64,000 bases of DNA from contig CP093831.1 of the NCBI GenBank assembly GCA_033063855.1, forward strand, positions 23,684,001-23,748,000. Reading direction: 5' to 3'. Each line of letters opens with the position of its first letter. The first letter of the stretch is position 1. The notes beneath the pieces were generated by a model. The model did not search any database. It saw only the letters and a list, made by a program, of their open reading frames with translations, and was not told the origin of the DNA. A program made the translations under genes and the position numbers. Source of the stretch: Smittia aterrima (Eukaryota; Arthropoda; Insecta; Diptera; Chironomidae). Below are positions 35,701-48,522 of the stretch, one piece after another.

Positions 35701-38700
35701 CACCTTCTTTCGATTATTCTCTTCATCACTTTTGCCTCGTCATCATCACGATCATGAAATCAACTCGCCAATGATATCTTCATTACGAAGAGACGAAGAG
35801 TGATTACGAGAGAGTGAGTGAGAGAAAAAGTCAAAACAATTAATGAATTTTGCGATCGAGTCTCGAGTGAAGGAGCGAGCGAGCGAGCTCGACAATCGTT
35901 TAAGTTAATAACGAAGTGTTTAGGTTAAAATTCCATGTAACTTGTTGTGTTCCACCTCAATTTGTTTAAACGAGAGGGTGACTAGACAGAAATCGACTTG
36001 CAGCGGTTGCTGGATGATACTTCACGCTGACATTAGAGAGCGATCGCCAACCCAAATCATCGCGCGTTGCTATTTTTCATTCTCGGATTTCATTCTCTTG
36101 GGACTAGACCAGGGCAGATGGAAACAGAAATTATTTAATTAACACGACTTTACTGTCTCGCAAATTCAGCTGTCGTTCGGACAGAAACGAATCGGATTCG
36201 CCGAATAGTTAAACATCAACTTAATTTATAGTTTTTAAATTGGCGAATCGTTTTGATATTCATCAAGCGACACAAAACTCTTTTACGATCGCAATCATTG
36301 TTTTATGATATTTGTTAGAGAAGCAACTTGAACTTAACCACCATCAGTCTCAGCTGATGTTGTTCATCGGTGACGATTTAATAAAAACCGATTTCATCAA
36401 GTCGTTAAATGTTTCTGCATAAAACGGTTTTTCTCGAAGGCTCGAGACTTGATTTCTTCTTTCGCTAAACGATCGAGTCGTCAGTCATGGAATTAAGGTT
36501 TTGAATGAAGACATTGGTCAACCATCACTTGCCACTCGTTTTGAGAGTGTTAAATTATGATGGAATTATTCATAATTAGATATTGATAAATTAACAGAAT
36601 GTCGGCGCCAAAAAAAAATTCTTCAAAAAAAAATATTTACATTTTTCATCGTTCTCTTCTTCATCGTCACAAAAGATTTTGAAACTTTACGTAAGAAAAT
36701 ATAAAAAGATTCTTGTTTTAACACTTATCGACGGGGGGAGATGGTTAGTCGCTTACAGCTTTAACTTCCTTTTTTGTTTTTGGGGAATTCTCGTCGATGT
36801 CACACGAAACGTCAGTTCAATTGAAAGCTCCATGAGATCATTGGAAATTCCTAATTTACGAACAAATCCATTTTCACAACAAAACAATCTCTTGAACAAG
36901 CACTTTTCTTAGCTTCAACTATTTGTTCGACACATATATTTAAAGGGAAGAGAAGAGACAGCGCAATGAATCTGAAGAAAAGAAATTAAGAGTTCAATTT
37001 GGTTTGGGGAAGAAGGAAAAATGCTGATAAAAGCCAAACAGAAAGAGACCTCCGAATGGAATTGTAAACTGTTAAGCGATGAGAAGAAGAAAACCTGAGA
37101 AGTAGATAATACTTCACATGTCAATATGTATTTTCATTTATGTATTGTGATAGATTGTTTGATTTTTTTTTCTTCTTTCTTGTTCGATGAGCGCAATGGC
37201 GGAGGCAGGCGAAAGAGAGAAAGACTTCAACGAGGCGAGCTCTGGTCAACATAAGAGAAGAAAAACCAGAAACTGATGAACGAAAGTACAACTAATAATT
37301 AGAAACCATACCAAGACCTCGCGAGACCGAAAAGACCGATGAGATGCTCATTGATCAAACAAGAATGCTCAACAATCTGTGTGTGCTCTTTTTGAAGTTT
37401 AAACGACGACGACGACGTCGATTGGAATTCTTAAACTTAGAACCCGAGAAGGGGGAAAACATCATCAGAATTATCAACTAGTTTCCAGATCTTTTTCTTC
37501 TCATCGCGTCTTGGCTGGTCTTCATTTATAAAAATTCCATCTAAACATATTTTTCGAGAAAAAAAATGAAAAAAAATCTCGTGAGCAGAGGAAACGAAAC
37601 GGAGAAAGACGACGGCACATCTTGATAACTATAGTTGTTGAGATAATACTCAAAGGTGTTCGACAACCTCGACATTACAATAGAATGCTTCGAATGTTTG
37701 TCTCGGTGTTCATTTATTGCCAACAGAATTTTGCCACCACACTTCTCGTTCGTTCATTCTTTGCTTTCCCCTCTTGGCTAAAAAGAAGTCAAGCGACGTC
37801 TCCGGCTAAAGTAAATTCCAAGAAATAAGTTCTCAATGATATAATGGGCCATTCGATTTCATCCAAAAATCAACAAGAGTCGTTCTCGAAAGGAGAAGAA
37901 AAAAAAGAAGCTCCGGCTGCCGGTTTCAGCGCCATCGACGTGTGGAGCTGTCATGTAAATATCAATGAATGACTTTATGATTTTATAATGGCTGGTGAGG
38001 CTTTCTTCTCTCTTCAAAGTGATGATGATGATGAAGTGAATCGATAATTACCAGAAAGTCAAGTGCTTCGAAGCACAGCCTGTCAATTCTTCTCTCGCTT
38101 TTTCTTCCCGCGATGATATTCACTTCTCTTCGTTGTTTTTTCGTTGTTCGCGTGTGGTTCCATGAATTGATGATTTGGCAGCGACTCGACACTATTCGAA
38201 TTGATTAATGATGTTTTAATGGCTCCTGGACATGTTTAATACGACAATAAAAGCTTGTTATTGCGCGCTCGACCCGCGACGCTTGTTTTTAGGACGACGA
38301 TTAAATTTTATTAAAGTGCACGTAAACAAGCTTGTAATGAGCGAGTTGCGGTGAAGTTTCATTTCGAAAAACAATTAATGAAACCAAAGCAGTTGCTGCC
38401 GTTGGAGTGAGAGGAGGAGGCAAGATCGTGTTGTCTTTGTTTGCGCAACTTAAAGTCGTAAAAACTAATCGCTTTTCGCCGCTAGACAATAAAGCTCAAG
38501 TTGCTCGTTAGAATTCAATAACTTCGTCGATTCGAAAAACCTTCCCCAAAGTCGTCAAGGGAATCTCAAGTTTCTATCTCTCATTCGCCTTCGAATTGAA
38601 TAATAGCGGCAGCGCATTTTTGAAATTCAACACTTTTTTTATTACATTGATGATGATTCTTTTATGAATCCACTCACCCATAAAACCCTTGTAATCATCC

Positions 38701-41700
38701 GACTTGTCAACAAGGATTTATTTCTCAACACTTCCTATTCTCCCTTCTCTTTGAGAGTGATTCGATCTGATGAAGAAATCTCAACGAAAAATTTGATTCA
38801 TGTCTTAATCAGAAATGACTTTTACTTTAAAACGAAAGTTGCTTCGCTTCTTAATCTCATTACGTGGGGCAAAGAAGTTAACAGCAACTTGAACTCGCAC
38901 GTTTTCTCCTCTTTCGACTTCTCTCTCCCAAACGATGTTTATCTCGAAAGAACAAATTGATGGCAAGCGAGCGCAATTTATGCAAAATAACAAACCAGTA
39001 GTTTCTTTTATGATTTCGCTTTATGGCAGCAAAGCGAAACCTTTCGTGAAGAGCTTTACGAGCCATGACGAAGTCGAATAAAAATTGGGTGAAAATTGAT
39101 TTTCCTCCTGGCATTTTCGGGCGAATGTTTACGCTGAGCCAGCATTTTCCACAATAAAAGTCAAATCAATTACGGCTCGAAGGGAAATTCAATTTGATTC
39201 ATAAAGCGAAGGAAGGGAAGCGACCATAAAAAAAGCGCTCCAAAAGGGCGAAAAAGTGATGAGCAATAAACAGGAAATTAAAAGTGAATTCCTGCTCGTT
39301 CGATGATGAAAAAAAAATATGATTTCGTCTCGTTTCGTTTACATTGGGACGAGTGCACAGGAGATTTTAATTTTAAACGTTCAGAGTGAAATTTCTCACA
39401 TGATCAGGAAATTTAATTGAAAAATTCCATTCATGCTTTTGAGGTTTTATATCCTGTCGTCTCGTCTCATCTCAACCAAAGCGAAGAATGAGCTTCTGGC
39501 TTTCACGTGAAGACGAAACATTTCGCAAAGCGCCCACGCTTGTCGCTACTTACAAAAACTCAACAGCAGCGAAGCGATTTCTTCTGGCGCCTCTTTTATT
39601 GAAATATTACTCACGGATTGCGTGTTTTACCATTATAAATGAACACTCGGCGAAGAGCTCAGAGATTTACATACCGATTCGTTGGAATAACACCTTCGAA
39701 AAGGGCTGAAGGCATTGAAGGCAGCGAGAGAGAAGTGAATCATACAAATTGGAATTAAGCGATCTTCTCGCGAGCGGTAGTTTCAAAACATTTTTTTTTT
39801 TCGATTTACATTTTTTCTTCTTAGCTCTCGCCGCTGAAAGCGAAGCAAATTCTTCTTGTTATTATGCAAAGAGAGATAAAAGTCTGTGCAAAACTGTTTC
39901 TACATAAATATTTTGCATTCATTTCAGTTTCATTAATGATATTCACCACAACGACCGTCGAAAATCGTGTGAAAAAGCTGACGGCATTTCTCTTCTCCTA
40001 TGCAAAGTGATAACTTTCAAAGCGACCGAAGAATTCGAAAGACAACTTCGGAAGGCTCTAGACGAATCGATTTTGATAAAGTTTATCGTGAAATTTGTTT
40101 CGTTTTACCTTAAAGCGACTCGTCGATTAAAAAGAAGATTTAACTCTTTACAAACTCAACTGTTTATAGTTTCAAGATATTTTGTCTTATCAAAGGTAAA
40201 AATACCGACACAAAAAAAATGTTTTTCTTCTCTTTCATCCACGTCACTTGCTGCTTCATCTTTCCGTTCCATAGTCTCATCCTCACAAGTGATTATACCG
40301 CCAGTTGAAGCTGAATTCCCTTTGACCTCAAAAGACAAGACTCAAGTGAGCTGACAGACAGAAAGAAGCTTCAAAACGAGACGATTCTTATTCTTATTTT
40401 GGCATGATGATCGGTTTTTGTGTGTTCAGCGCTTTATTCATTTCCACATCTTTCCACATTCTCGTTTGCAAAGAGCGATACATGATACGCATTATGCTTC
40501 ATAATGTGGCATAAAATAGCATCGGAATCGCATTATAATTTGCGCCTCTCTCTTCCTCTGTTGCAAGAGCCTATGTCTAACCATAATTTAAAAGAAGGGG
40601 CGGGCAGGATGAACAAGCGTTTCAAATAAAAGGAATGAAGCTATTTAGGATTAATTGGTGCTGTTCGCTTTATCTGTTGTGCTCGTCTCAATTTTATTAG
40701 CTTCGCCTTTTTTAAATTAAAACGACGACATTAAGAAGAGGGGGAACGATTGAGTGCTAAGTAGCTTAGGAGGATTTTCTCATTCAAAACTTTCACTTAT
40801 TTAAGTCTCGCACTAAAATTTATTTAAAAACGATCAACAAAAAAAAGAGAGAAGACAGAGACATCAAAAAGGTTTTTATTAAGCCCTTTGCCACACCTCA
40901 CTCACAGATGGTCCCATAAAAGGCGACTCACAAAAGTGCATTTGCAATAAAAATTATGAAACGTTTAAAGTTTTCGAGTTGAGATGCATCTGGCTGCGGT
41001 TTCGGTGAATCACCAGTTGGTTTTTCAAAAGGAGATTAACTCAATCGACGACTGCTGACTAGCCTAGAATTACACGTTAATAATGTGATAATCGACGAAA
41101 TGTGGAAAAACTCGTTGCAATAATAAAAATAAAAGTGTGATTCTCGATCTCCGTACATTCCTCTGAACGAAACGCTTGTAATGATAGCTTAACCTCCAGG
41201 GCAGTTTCAATATGTTAATTGAGTCATTAGTTCAGGTTTTTAGACAATAGCTTCGAGGAGGGGAAACACAGTAATAAAGTAATAAAGCAATGAAACGATT
41301 CGGCGTAAAAACAATAAACAAGTCGCACTCTCACGCGCGCACAACTGATTGAAAGTTGCTTATGCAAATGCAAGCTTTGTGTCTGTCTCGACAATAAGCG
41401 AGAGGAAACAATTCTTCTGGACAAAACAAATGTTTGTCTCTTCTCCGTCTCGGGGGAGATATGCTAAAAAGCATGTAATTTTATTCCCTCGTCCAGGCAA
41501 TTCATTAAATTATTGAATGATTGTGATCGGTCGAGCAAAAGGAGAAGGATAAACGTCTCAAAGTCGCACTCAGACACGGCGCGCAATCGAGAAGAATGAA
41601 GCGATTCAAGAAAGAATGAAGAAAAATGTTAATAAATTCTCAATTTGTTCAAGTTGGAGTTTCTCATTGTTAATGATGGCGAATAATTTGTATAATTTGT

Positions 41701-43700
41701 ATAATTCGCTTTGAGACGCGAAGACACTCTCAATTGGAAAATGAAATATGAAATATGAATATCTCTAAACGTGAAGATACATTTTATTGAATATTTTTCT
41801 TCTTCACGGCTCTCGCAACATTTAACAAAATCCGAAACACAATATTTTACCGATTTTGGGCTCTCGATATGCGATCGAATGTTTAATGCACAAATCATAA
41901 TTTATTTACGATCGAGAATCGACAATAATAAAAAGCAATAATAATATTTTTGAAGCTCTTAATAATAATTTCGGTTTGGGGGTGGGAGCGAGAGAGAGAT
42001 CTACCGCATTGGTCTCAGAGTAATTATTCACTTTTTCAGCGAGCAAATAAAATTCAATTTATGTGAAAAGTCGACGAAAGAACACAACGAGCGCGCAAAA
42101 TGATTGATAAACTCCTCATACAAATCATCATTCATCATTCGTCGGTAATTGACGAAGCTGCGTGTGCGATATTCTTCGAGATGAAGCCTAATGGCTTGCC
42201 CCATTTGCTGATCCACTCCCCAAACTGCTGACACATATTTAATTGCTTGTTTATTTATTGTTCGGTGTCTTTTATTGTTTTCTCGTCCCAGCGGGTGGAT
42301 TGTTGCGAAATGAGGCGATGAAAGATACTTAAGCGACTCGAAGGGAAAGCATCTGCGGACAATTACTCTTAAGACGATAGTTGCTTTACTCTGTCGTTCC
42401 CTTCGTTGTCCCGTTTTGAGAAACTGCCGATATAATTCTGTCTGTCATGTGCAGTCTTCGATTCTCTTCGATATATTTTAATTATCGTATTGAGGACTTT
42501 AATGGACATGTTTTGCCGGTCTGGTGCTTATGAAAGCTTAATGCTTAAGAGAGCTGTCATCGTTGACGTTTATGGAGCTTTTAAAAATGGTTGATTTTTA
42601 TGGAGCTCGAAATAGTTTATTTACGTCGTCGGTCTTGCAATATTGAGAGATGAGAGAAGAAAGAACGATCATAAAAGTCTCGTTTCATAAATTTCTCAAA
42701 TCCAATGCGATTCGAGACGAAAGGAAATGCCGAAAATGTAATGCCGAGAGTACAATAAAAGTTTATCACGTTCGTTGGCAAGACACAGAGAGAGAGAGAA
42801 GTTTCGCGCGTTCCGACATCGCTTCTTCGACGCCAAGACATCGAAAGCATAATTTTATTAACCGATTCCATTTATCACAATCTAATTATTTATTATTAAT
42901 ACAGTGAAGCCAGTTATAAGGTTTAAATTTATTTATTCATTATTAAAAAGTATAAATTGGCTGCGGTGCGAGATGGAATGATCATAAAGGCATGAAAAGA
43001 AATATAAAATGTTGCAGCGAAGGTAAATTCTCATAAAAGTATTAAAAGGGCAGAAAGGAGTTCGTGATTTTTTCATTTAGCGCATATTTCAGTCGCTGCG
43101 AAGCGCAACATCGCGTCTTCTCAATCTCCCCGACTACAGAAATTGGATTGCGCGCGTGTTTCAATTTCGAAGTTACGTCACGCGGCTGCTATTACTCAAA
43201 ACGGCTAATTGAACGTTTTTCCCTCTTCGTTGAGCTGATTTTCATCTGACGATTCCCATGATCTGCAAACTGAAATGGATATTTAATTATGAGAAGTGCA
43301 ATTCGACTTGTTTTCTTCTTGCGAGATACGCCGCTCTTCGAGACGAAAAATAAAATCAGAAGAATGAAAGATTCGTCGGACGTGTTTCAATTTAGAGAAA
43401 CCGAGGAGGCATAATGAATTCTCCTTTGCACAGGGAACTTTATGGATCCGTGAGCAATTTAGCAGATTTGCTGAGAAGCAAACGAGGAATTTAGAAAGTT
43501 CTTGAGAAATGAAGTAATTTTGAGGGAACGAGTCGACTCGAGCGACATTAAATTTGCATTCCTTTTGAAGTGCTCCGGTGGGAGTGATTTTCCTTGGAAT
43601 TTCCTGCATCGTCGTTAAATTTTCATGCGCCAGTGAATTGTCAGTAAAAGGGAAAAGATTTTTTATTCAGGCAATAAAAAAAATTGTTTTAGTTCAGTTT
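26724..43700. other. Gene-poor 17-kb region upstream of the FGF gene
   Basis: Many short frames occur here, but none carries a recognisable domain, a convincing splice structure or codon use like the neighbouring genes. The best of them are three consecutive minus-strand frames at 32000-32753. Simple runs include GAGCGAGCGAGC near 35875-35890 and (ACG)n near 37407-37419. Another minus donor-like site (AATCAT followed by GTAAGC) at about 30190 could end a 5' UTR exon of the FGF gene. I read the region mainly as regulatory DNA for the FGF gene; this is inference. Confidence 0.4.
43662..43667 (-). terminator. Polyadenylation signal of the DUSP11 gene
   Basis: TTTATT on the plus strand is AATAAA on the minus strand, 34 nt past the stop codon of the minus-strand gene. 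Confidence 0.6.
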
Positions 43701-46700
43701 TCAGTGATGTGACGGGTCTCGATTTCGCCTTCTTGTTGTTTCCCAGCTTTTGAGTCCTTGGCTACTATTTCGATCTCTTGAGTATGTGTCCCACCTCGAT
43801 CTGTGATTTTGATTAGGTTCCCAGTTTCGTTGATTGTTTACTTGATCTCTCGGCCTTCGACCTTCTCTATTTCCTTGATTTTCGTAGAATTGAGTTCTCG
43901 AGCTTCCATTTTGACTCCGTTCTCGATGATTGTTGTAGGGATGAACTCTTGAGCTTCTGCTTCCTTGATTGTTATAAGGTTGAGTTGCTCTCCAATGATG
44001 ATTTTGAGTTTGTTCCCGGTTTCCTTGAGTGTACGAATGAATTTCTCTCGAGCCATGATTTCCAAAGACGCGGTTTCTTCCTCGAGTTTCAACTTGGAAG
44101 TTATCATATCGCGGTTGTGATCTCCTAGTTGTCGCATGTAATCTAAGATCTGCGGTTGACGATTGCCTTCTACTCAAAGCACAATCATCATCGACGTCTG
44201 CACTTTCTAAAGTTTTTCTCAGTCGGTCATTCGAGTGATGTTGCATAATAGAAGCAATGTAATTAGGGCGTTCAATTGAATGCCCTCGGGCGTCAGCAAA
44301 GTTCTTTAAAGCTTCAGATGGCGACAAATTGTTGCACAGCACCAAATACGAGCAGACAAAATATCCTGTTTGTGAATTCGAGGGAGAAAGTTTATTTTTA
44401 GTTTTCTTATTATGACAACTTTCTTCCCCTGCTCGTCCCTCCCAATCTGACGACGACAACTTACCCGTTCGATTCAAACCGTGTGTGCAATGAACTCCGA
44501 CTAGCTTTTCTGTAAACATCGTAGAGATGGAAAGAGAGAGAGCGAAAGAAAATATTGATTTATGCGGAAAGTTATTAATAACACTATCTGTCGTCTTACC
44601 GGGATTTTCCGTCAGAAACTTCTTAACTGTTCGACAGAATTGAATGAGAGTAGACTGCGAGGGCGTCACACGACCTGGATCGGAGGATTGAGGCAAAGAG
44701 TTTCTATTATGTAAGATGCATTGAAAATAAAAGTTCAAAGCAGGCAATCCGCTTTTAATTTTTGCTAAATTGTGATAAATCGATGTCATTTATCATCCGA
44801 TCAATGAGCATTGAGCAGGCCCCAGGATTGAAAGATTCAAGTGATTCCATGAATAGCCTTGACAAGCTACTGACGTGGTCTGACGTCTTTGACATGTGTT
44901 CAATTGATTGACAACCTAACGTCCACACATTTAATTCAATAAAGACTTCAAAGTAGTTTTTCTTTTATCATCATTGTAAGACGATTCGGTTTTATGGCAG
45001 CTAACGTTTGAAAGATAAACTTAAAACGAACCTTCTGTCCGAAGCCACTTGTACTCGACACCAAAGTTCTCCCAATCGCGAGGTTGATAATATTTTGAGT
45101 CTGTTTGCGTTGCTGTCAAGTTGATGACGATCCCAAGCCGAGGAATGATATCCACAACGTTCTGTGTTGTGTGTCTACATTAAAGGATTTGAGTAAAATT
45201 GTTTACAGGAAAGAAAGAAAATATTTTCACCTTTCAGGACTCGGAAGACGTTGGCAAATATGCTAGAAGAGAAAAGGATGAAGAGAAAGAAACTGAATGA
45301 GTGAATGTTTTAAGTAAGTCATTATGCACAGATTTGTTAGAAAGTTCTTTCCTTTTAGGTACTTCCGCTTGTTATTCAAATCGATGCAGAGTTCTCTTCT
45401 TCATTCACAACAAAAATAAAGAACGAAAATTTAGCGTGAAATTTATTGTCGTCTAAGAGAGAATGAAAGAAGGATTTGTACGACGAGAACGTGTTGAGAC
45501 CGTGACGGAAGCTATTGTTGTAAAGACACACAAGGCCAATCAAACAGTGACGCAATGAATGAGCAACCCCCAGCTCAGGCTCGTTGCGCAACCGATGAAT
45601 CCTTTGTTGTTGTCTATAGCTGAATGCGATAATTTATCGACATCCTCAATAAAACGCTTTCAAACCCACTTTTGGGGCTTTGCTCGATGAAAAGAAAAGT
45701 CGAGAAGATTCTATTGCCGGAACGGTATCGTCAGTTTGTTCCTATTTGCACAATTCAATCATCGCTTTTGTCTCCGGCTCGTTCGTTCAGTTGTCGTTGA
45801 AGTGAAAAGACTTTCGAGTTAAAGAACTACACGAATGGTTGAAGAAACCAAGCGAGAGCAAATGAATCTTTAAGAATTGAAGCTAACTTATTTACAAACC
45901 GCACAAGGTGAGTGAGATAGAGAAGGAAACAAAAGACGCATTCGAAGAAGAAATTTATTTATTGTCATCTTTCTTCACTTTGGATATTCCTCCGCTCTTT
46001 TCGGTATAGCCAGCAGGAAATAAATCATCAAATTTGTGTGTTTTGTCTATGAATAGGAGTACACCAACCTTATAACTGCACGAAGCATGGGCCAAAGAAG
46101 AATCGAGTAAATAAAAGGAAGAATTCTTTTAGCTTATTTTGCACCTTTTGCCTTTCATCTCCCAGCTCTCTTTGGCTTTGCAATAGTTTCGCTTTAATAA
46201 GGTCAGTTCTTACAACATCATCAATAGTCGTACAGTTCCCATAGACAAAGCAACGAGAGTCCTTTTTAGGACGACGGGTGAGGTTTCTTTCTGTCCTTCT
46301 TCTTCAGCCGGGGAAACGAAAGAATTTTTCTCCACCAAACGAAAGGAATTTTAATTAACTCAGAAAAGCATCTTCAAATGTAATGCAAAGCCACTAATCA
46401 TTTCTCTCAGTATGCTCTTGTTTAAATATTGAATACGAGGCCAGAGATCGTAACTGATAACAACAACGCAGAGGTAAGAAACAGCAAAACGCATAAATAT
46501 TCGAAGAAAAACCTTTTTTTCTCTCTCACAAATCAATAAATTCAGTTCTAAACTTAAATTATTTCTTTTAAATCTTCGGAGTGGAGTTTCACTTTGTCTG
46601 GGAACGGAATTTCGAGAAACTATTAAGCGAATCCCTTTGCGGCTTGTAATAGCCTAATATCAATCTCTAGAACGGTTTGCGATGCGCATTTCTTTTAATT

Positions 46701-48191
46701 AAAAAAGCAAACACCTTAAGTGATGAATATTCGCCTTCTTTTGCCTGCGATCAATCGACAAGAGCAAATCGAAAATTAAACAAAAAAAAAACTCGCGCGA
46801 ATTAAACCGCAAAAGACTCGAAAGAGATTTTTAAAATAAATTAATTGAAAGATATAAACGGTTGATAGTGTGAATTGTATCATGTTGAACAGCAAATAAA
46901 AGCGCATTCCGATTCTCGCCGAGTGTAAATTTCATTCGAATCCGCGAAAAAAGCGATAAATAAAACGTTGGCCGGGCCTCGGCGAAAGCCTGGAAACATC
47001 TTCAAATCAACGAAGGGCGTTTATATATTTCGAGAATGAATTCGAATGCGGTTTTTTATTAGTTTTTCTTTAGCTCGCAGTCTTCACATGATAATGATGC
47101 TTTGAAGTCTTGTAGGTTGTTTCATCATTATTCACAAAACTTTTGTTTCGTGCGCTGAAATCATCGATCGACTTTCCCCTCTTTCGCCCCCAGAAAGTAA
47201 ACGCATTCGTTTGAAGATTATAGTTATTTAAAACTCGAAATAAAGATTCTTTATGCGTCTTCGAAGGAACTGAGTCAATTTATGAGAGAGAAGAGTTCGG
47301 TGCGCGGAGAAACCAGATCTCAAGCTTGAATCGCCTCCGAAATATAAAGAAGAAATAACAATAAAGGCTTGTATTAGACTAATCGCTTATTTACATCTCT
47401 GATTAGGAATAAAAGAAGATACTGAAGCTAGCGAGCTAATCTGATGCTAAAAAAATGATATGTTCGATTGGATTGGCAGTGAAACAGGCTTAAGACAGTA
47501 AAAATGTCATGGCAGATTAAAAGCGATGCAAAATTAAAAAAGAAACGATAAGCGCGATGTTATTTTTTGTTGGTTTTGTGGCTCTTCGTCGAACGTGTGA
47601 TCATCGATAATGAATGCCAATTATACGCATAATAAACGAGAGAGGAGGTTTCATCTTTAAGCAAATTTCCTGCTGGCAGTCTTGTGTGCTGTCGTCTCCG
47701 ATAAATGTCGAAGGTTCACTCATTCATGGATAAAAGAGGCGTCTCGAGATAAGTCGTCAGGAGAAATAAGTATGTCTCGCTAGCAACGACTAAAGAGAGG
47801 CGTGAGAATGATAAAAAGCCATTGACGAGATAGATTATTGACAAATTTGTCATTTAACTTTGCTATGCAAGTAAGGGTGTGACAATTAAATAAATTTTTC
47901 AATTATCGTCGACCTCAAACACACTGGACAGTCGAAGGTGCTCTTTGTGCAGTCACGTTTTTCAAATCCCTTGTATATAAAATGTTTGAATACATGAACC
48001 GACATCACTATCTGGCATGTTATGTGAGTAAATTCCTTTCGAATCTCTGTGTACGACGAGAAGGCTTTTTTCGCTCGGAAATTTCTTGATCAACTCACCT
48101 GATGCAACGGAACTTTGAAAGCGATGAAGTTAGAGTTCGGGATCACGCTCCCAATTGCTGTGTAATCTAACCAACGATCAGGTACAGGCAT
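43701..48191 (-). CDS. DUSP11: RNA/RNP phosphatase DUSP11 (PIR1) ortholog
   Basis: Minus-strand exons 48099-48191, 45231-45262, 45032-45174, 44600-44674, 44465-44509 and 43701-44365 join in phase to 350 residues. The protein opens MPVPDRWLDYTAIGSVIPNS, then has PRLGIVINLT, WLRTEGR and the signature HCTHGLNRTG (Cys122, Arg128), which straddles an intron. The HCxxGxNRTG form is shared by PIR1 and metazoan capping-enzyme triphosphatases, which remove 5' gamma and beta phosphates from RNA. The last 125 residues are rich in Arg, Asn, Gln, Ser and Gly, with repeated YNNQG/YNNHR-like blocks, probably RNA-binding. Intron 1 is about 2.8 kb, the others are 44 to 99 nt except one near 0.36 kb. An in-frame ATG at 48314 would add 41 residues without acidic residues except one; I prefer 48191 because it starts at the family N-terminus. 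Divergent from TMX1. Confidence 0.9.
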
Positions 48192-48522
48192 CTTCGTTTT
48201 GTGATGTTTGTTTCTTGAATTGTAATTTAGCCGCACTGGGCACGTTGCAAACTTGTTTTCGAATGAACCAGCTAAAACTCTGGCCGCATTTATTGCAAAT
48301 ACATTCGCACGCATAAAGGAACACGTAACTTAACAAGATTATGTGATACAAACACTGATTATGAGTCTTTATGAGTGACAATGAGTGATAATGAGTTTCT
48401 TTCACAAATTTAAAATTCAGAAATGTAAACAAGAGAAATCACTGAACGCCAAGATTTTTCTAAACGCAACCAAAGCTTTTGGTTTCTGGAACACGTTCGA
48501 ACAAAAACTACGATTTACGAAA
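48192..48522. promoter_or_regulatory. Bidirectional promoter, DUSP11 and TMX1
   Basis: Only 331 bp separate the two start codons of this head-to-head pair, so promoter elements and both 5' UTRs must share this space. No clear TATA box is visible. The only structured element is the four-fold 10-bp repeat at 48361-48400. Confidence 0.6.
48361..48400. repeat. Four tandem 10-bp ATGAGT repeats in the shared promoter
   Basis: Four consecutive decamers read ATGAGTCTTT, ATGAGTGACA, ATGAGTGATA, ATGAGTTTCT. The six-base core is invariant and the period is one turn of the helix. The cores resemble TGAGT half-sites of bZIP (AP-1-like) factors. The block sits between the DUSP11 and TMX1 start codons. Confidence 0.75.

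Noticed and set aside
41677..41710. AATTTGTAT tandem words as a transposon end
   Set aside because: Two to three imperfect units only, with no inverted partner or target duplication.
44366..44464. Residues KLSSSDWEGRAGEE... inside DUSP11 as a lineage-specific insertion
   Set aside because: The segment is bounded by GTAAGT and CAAACAG and interrupts the catalytic loop; it is an intron without stops in frame.
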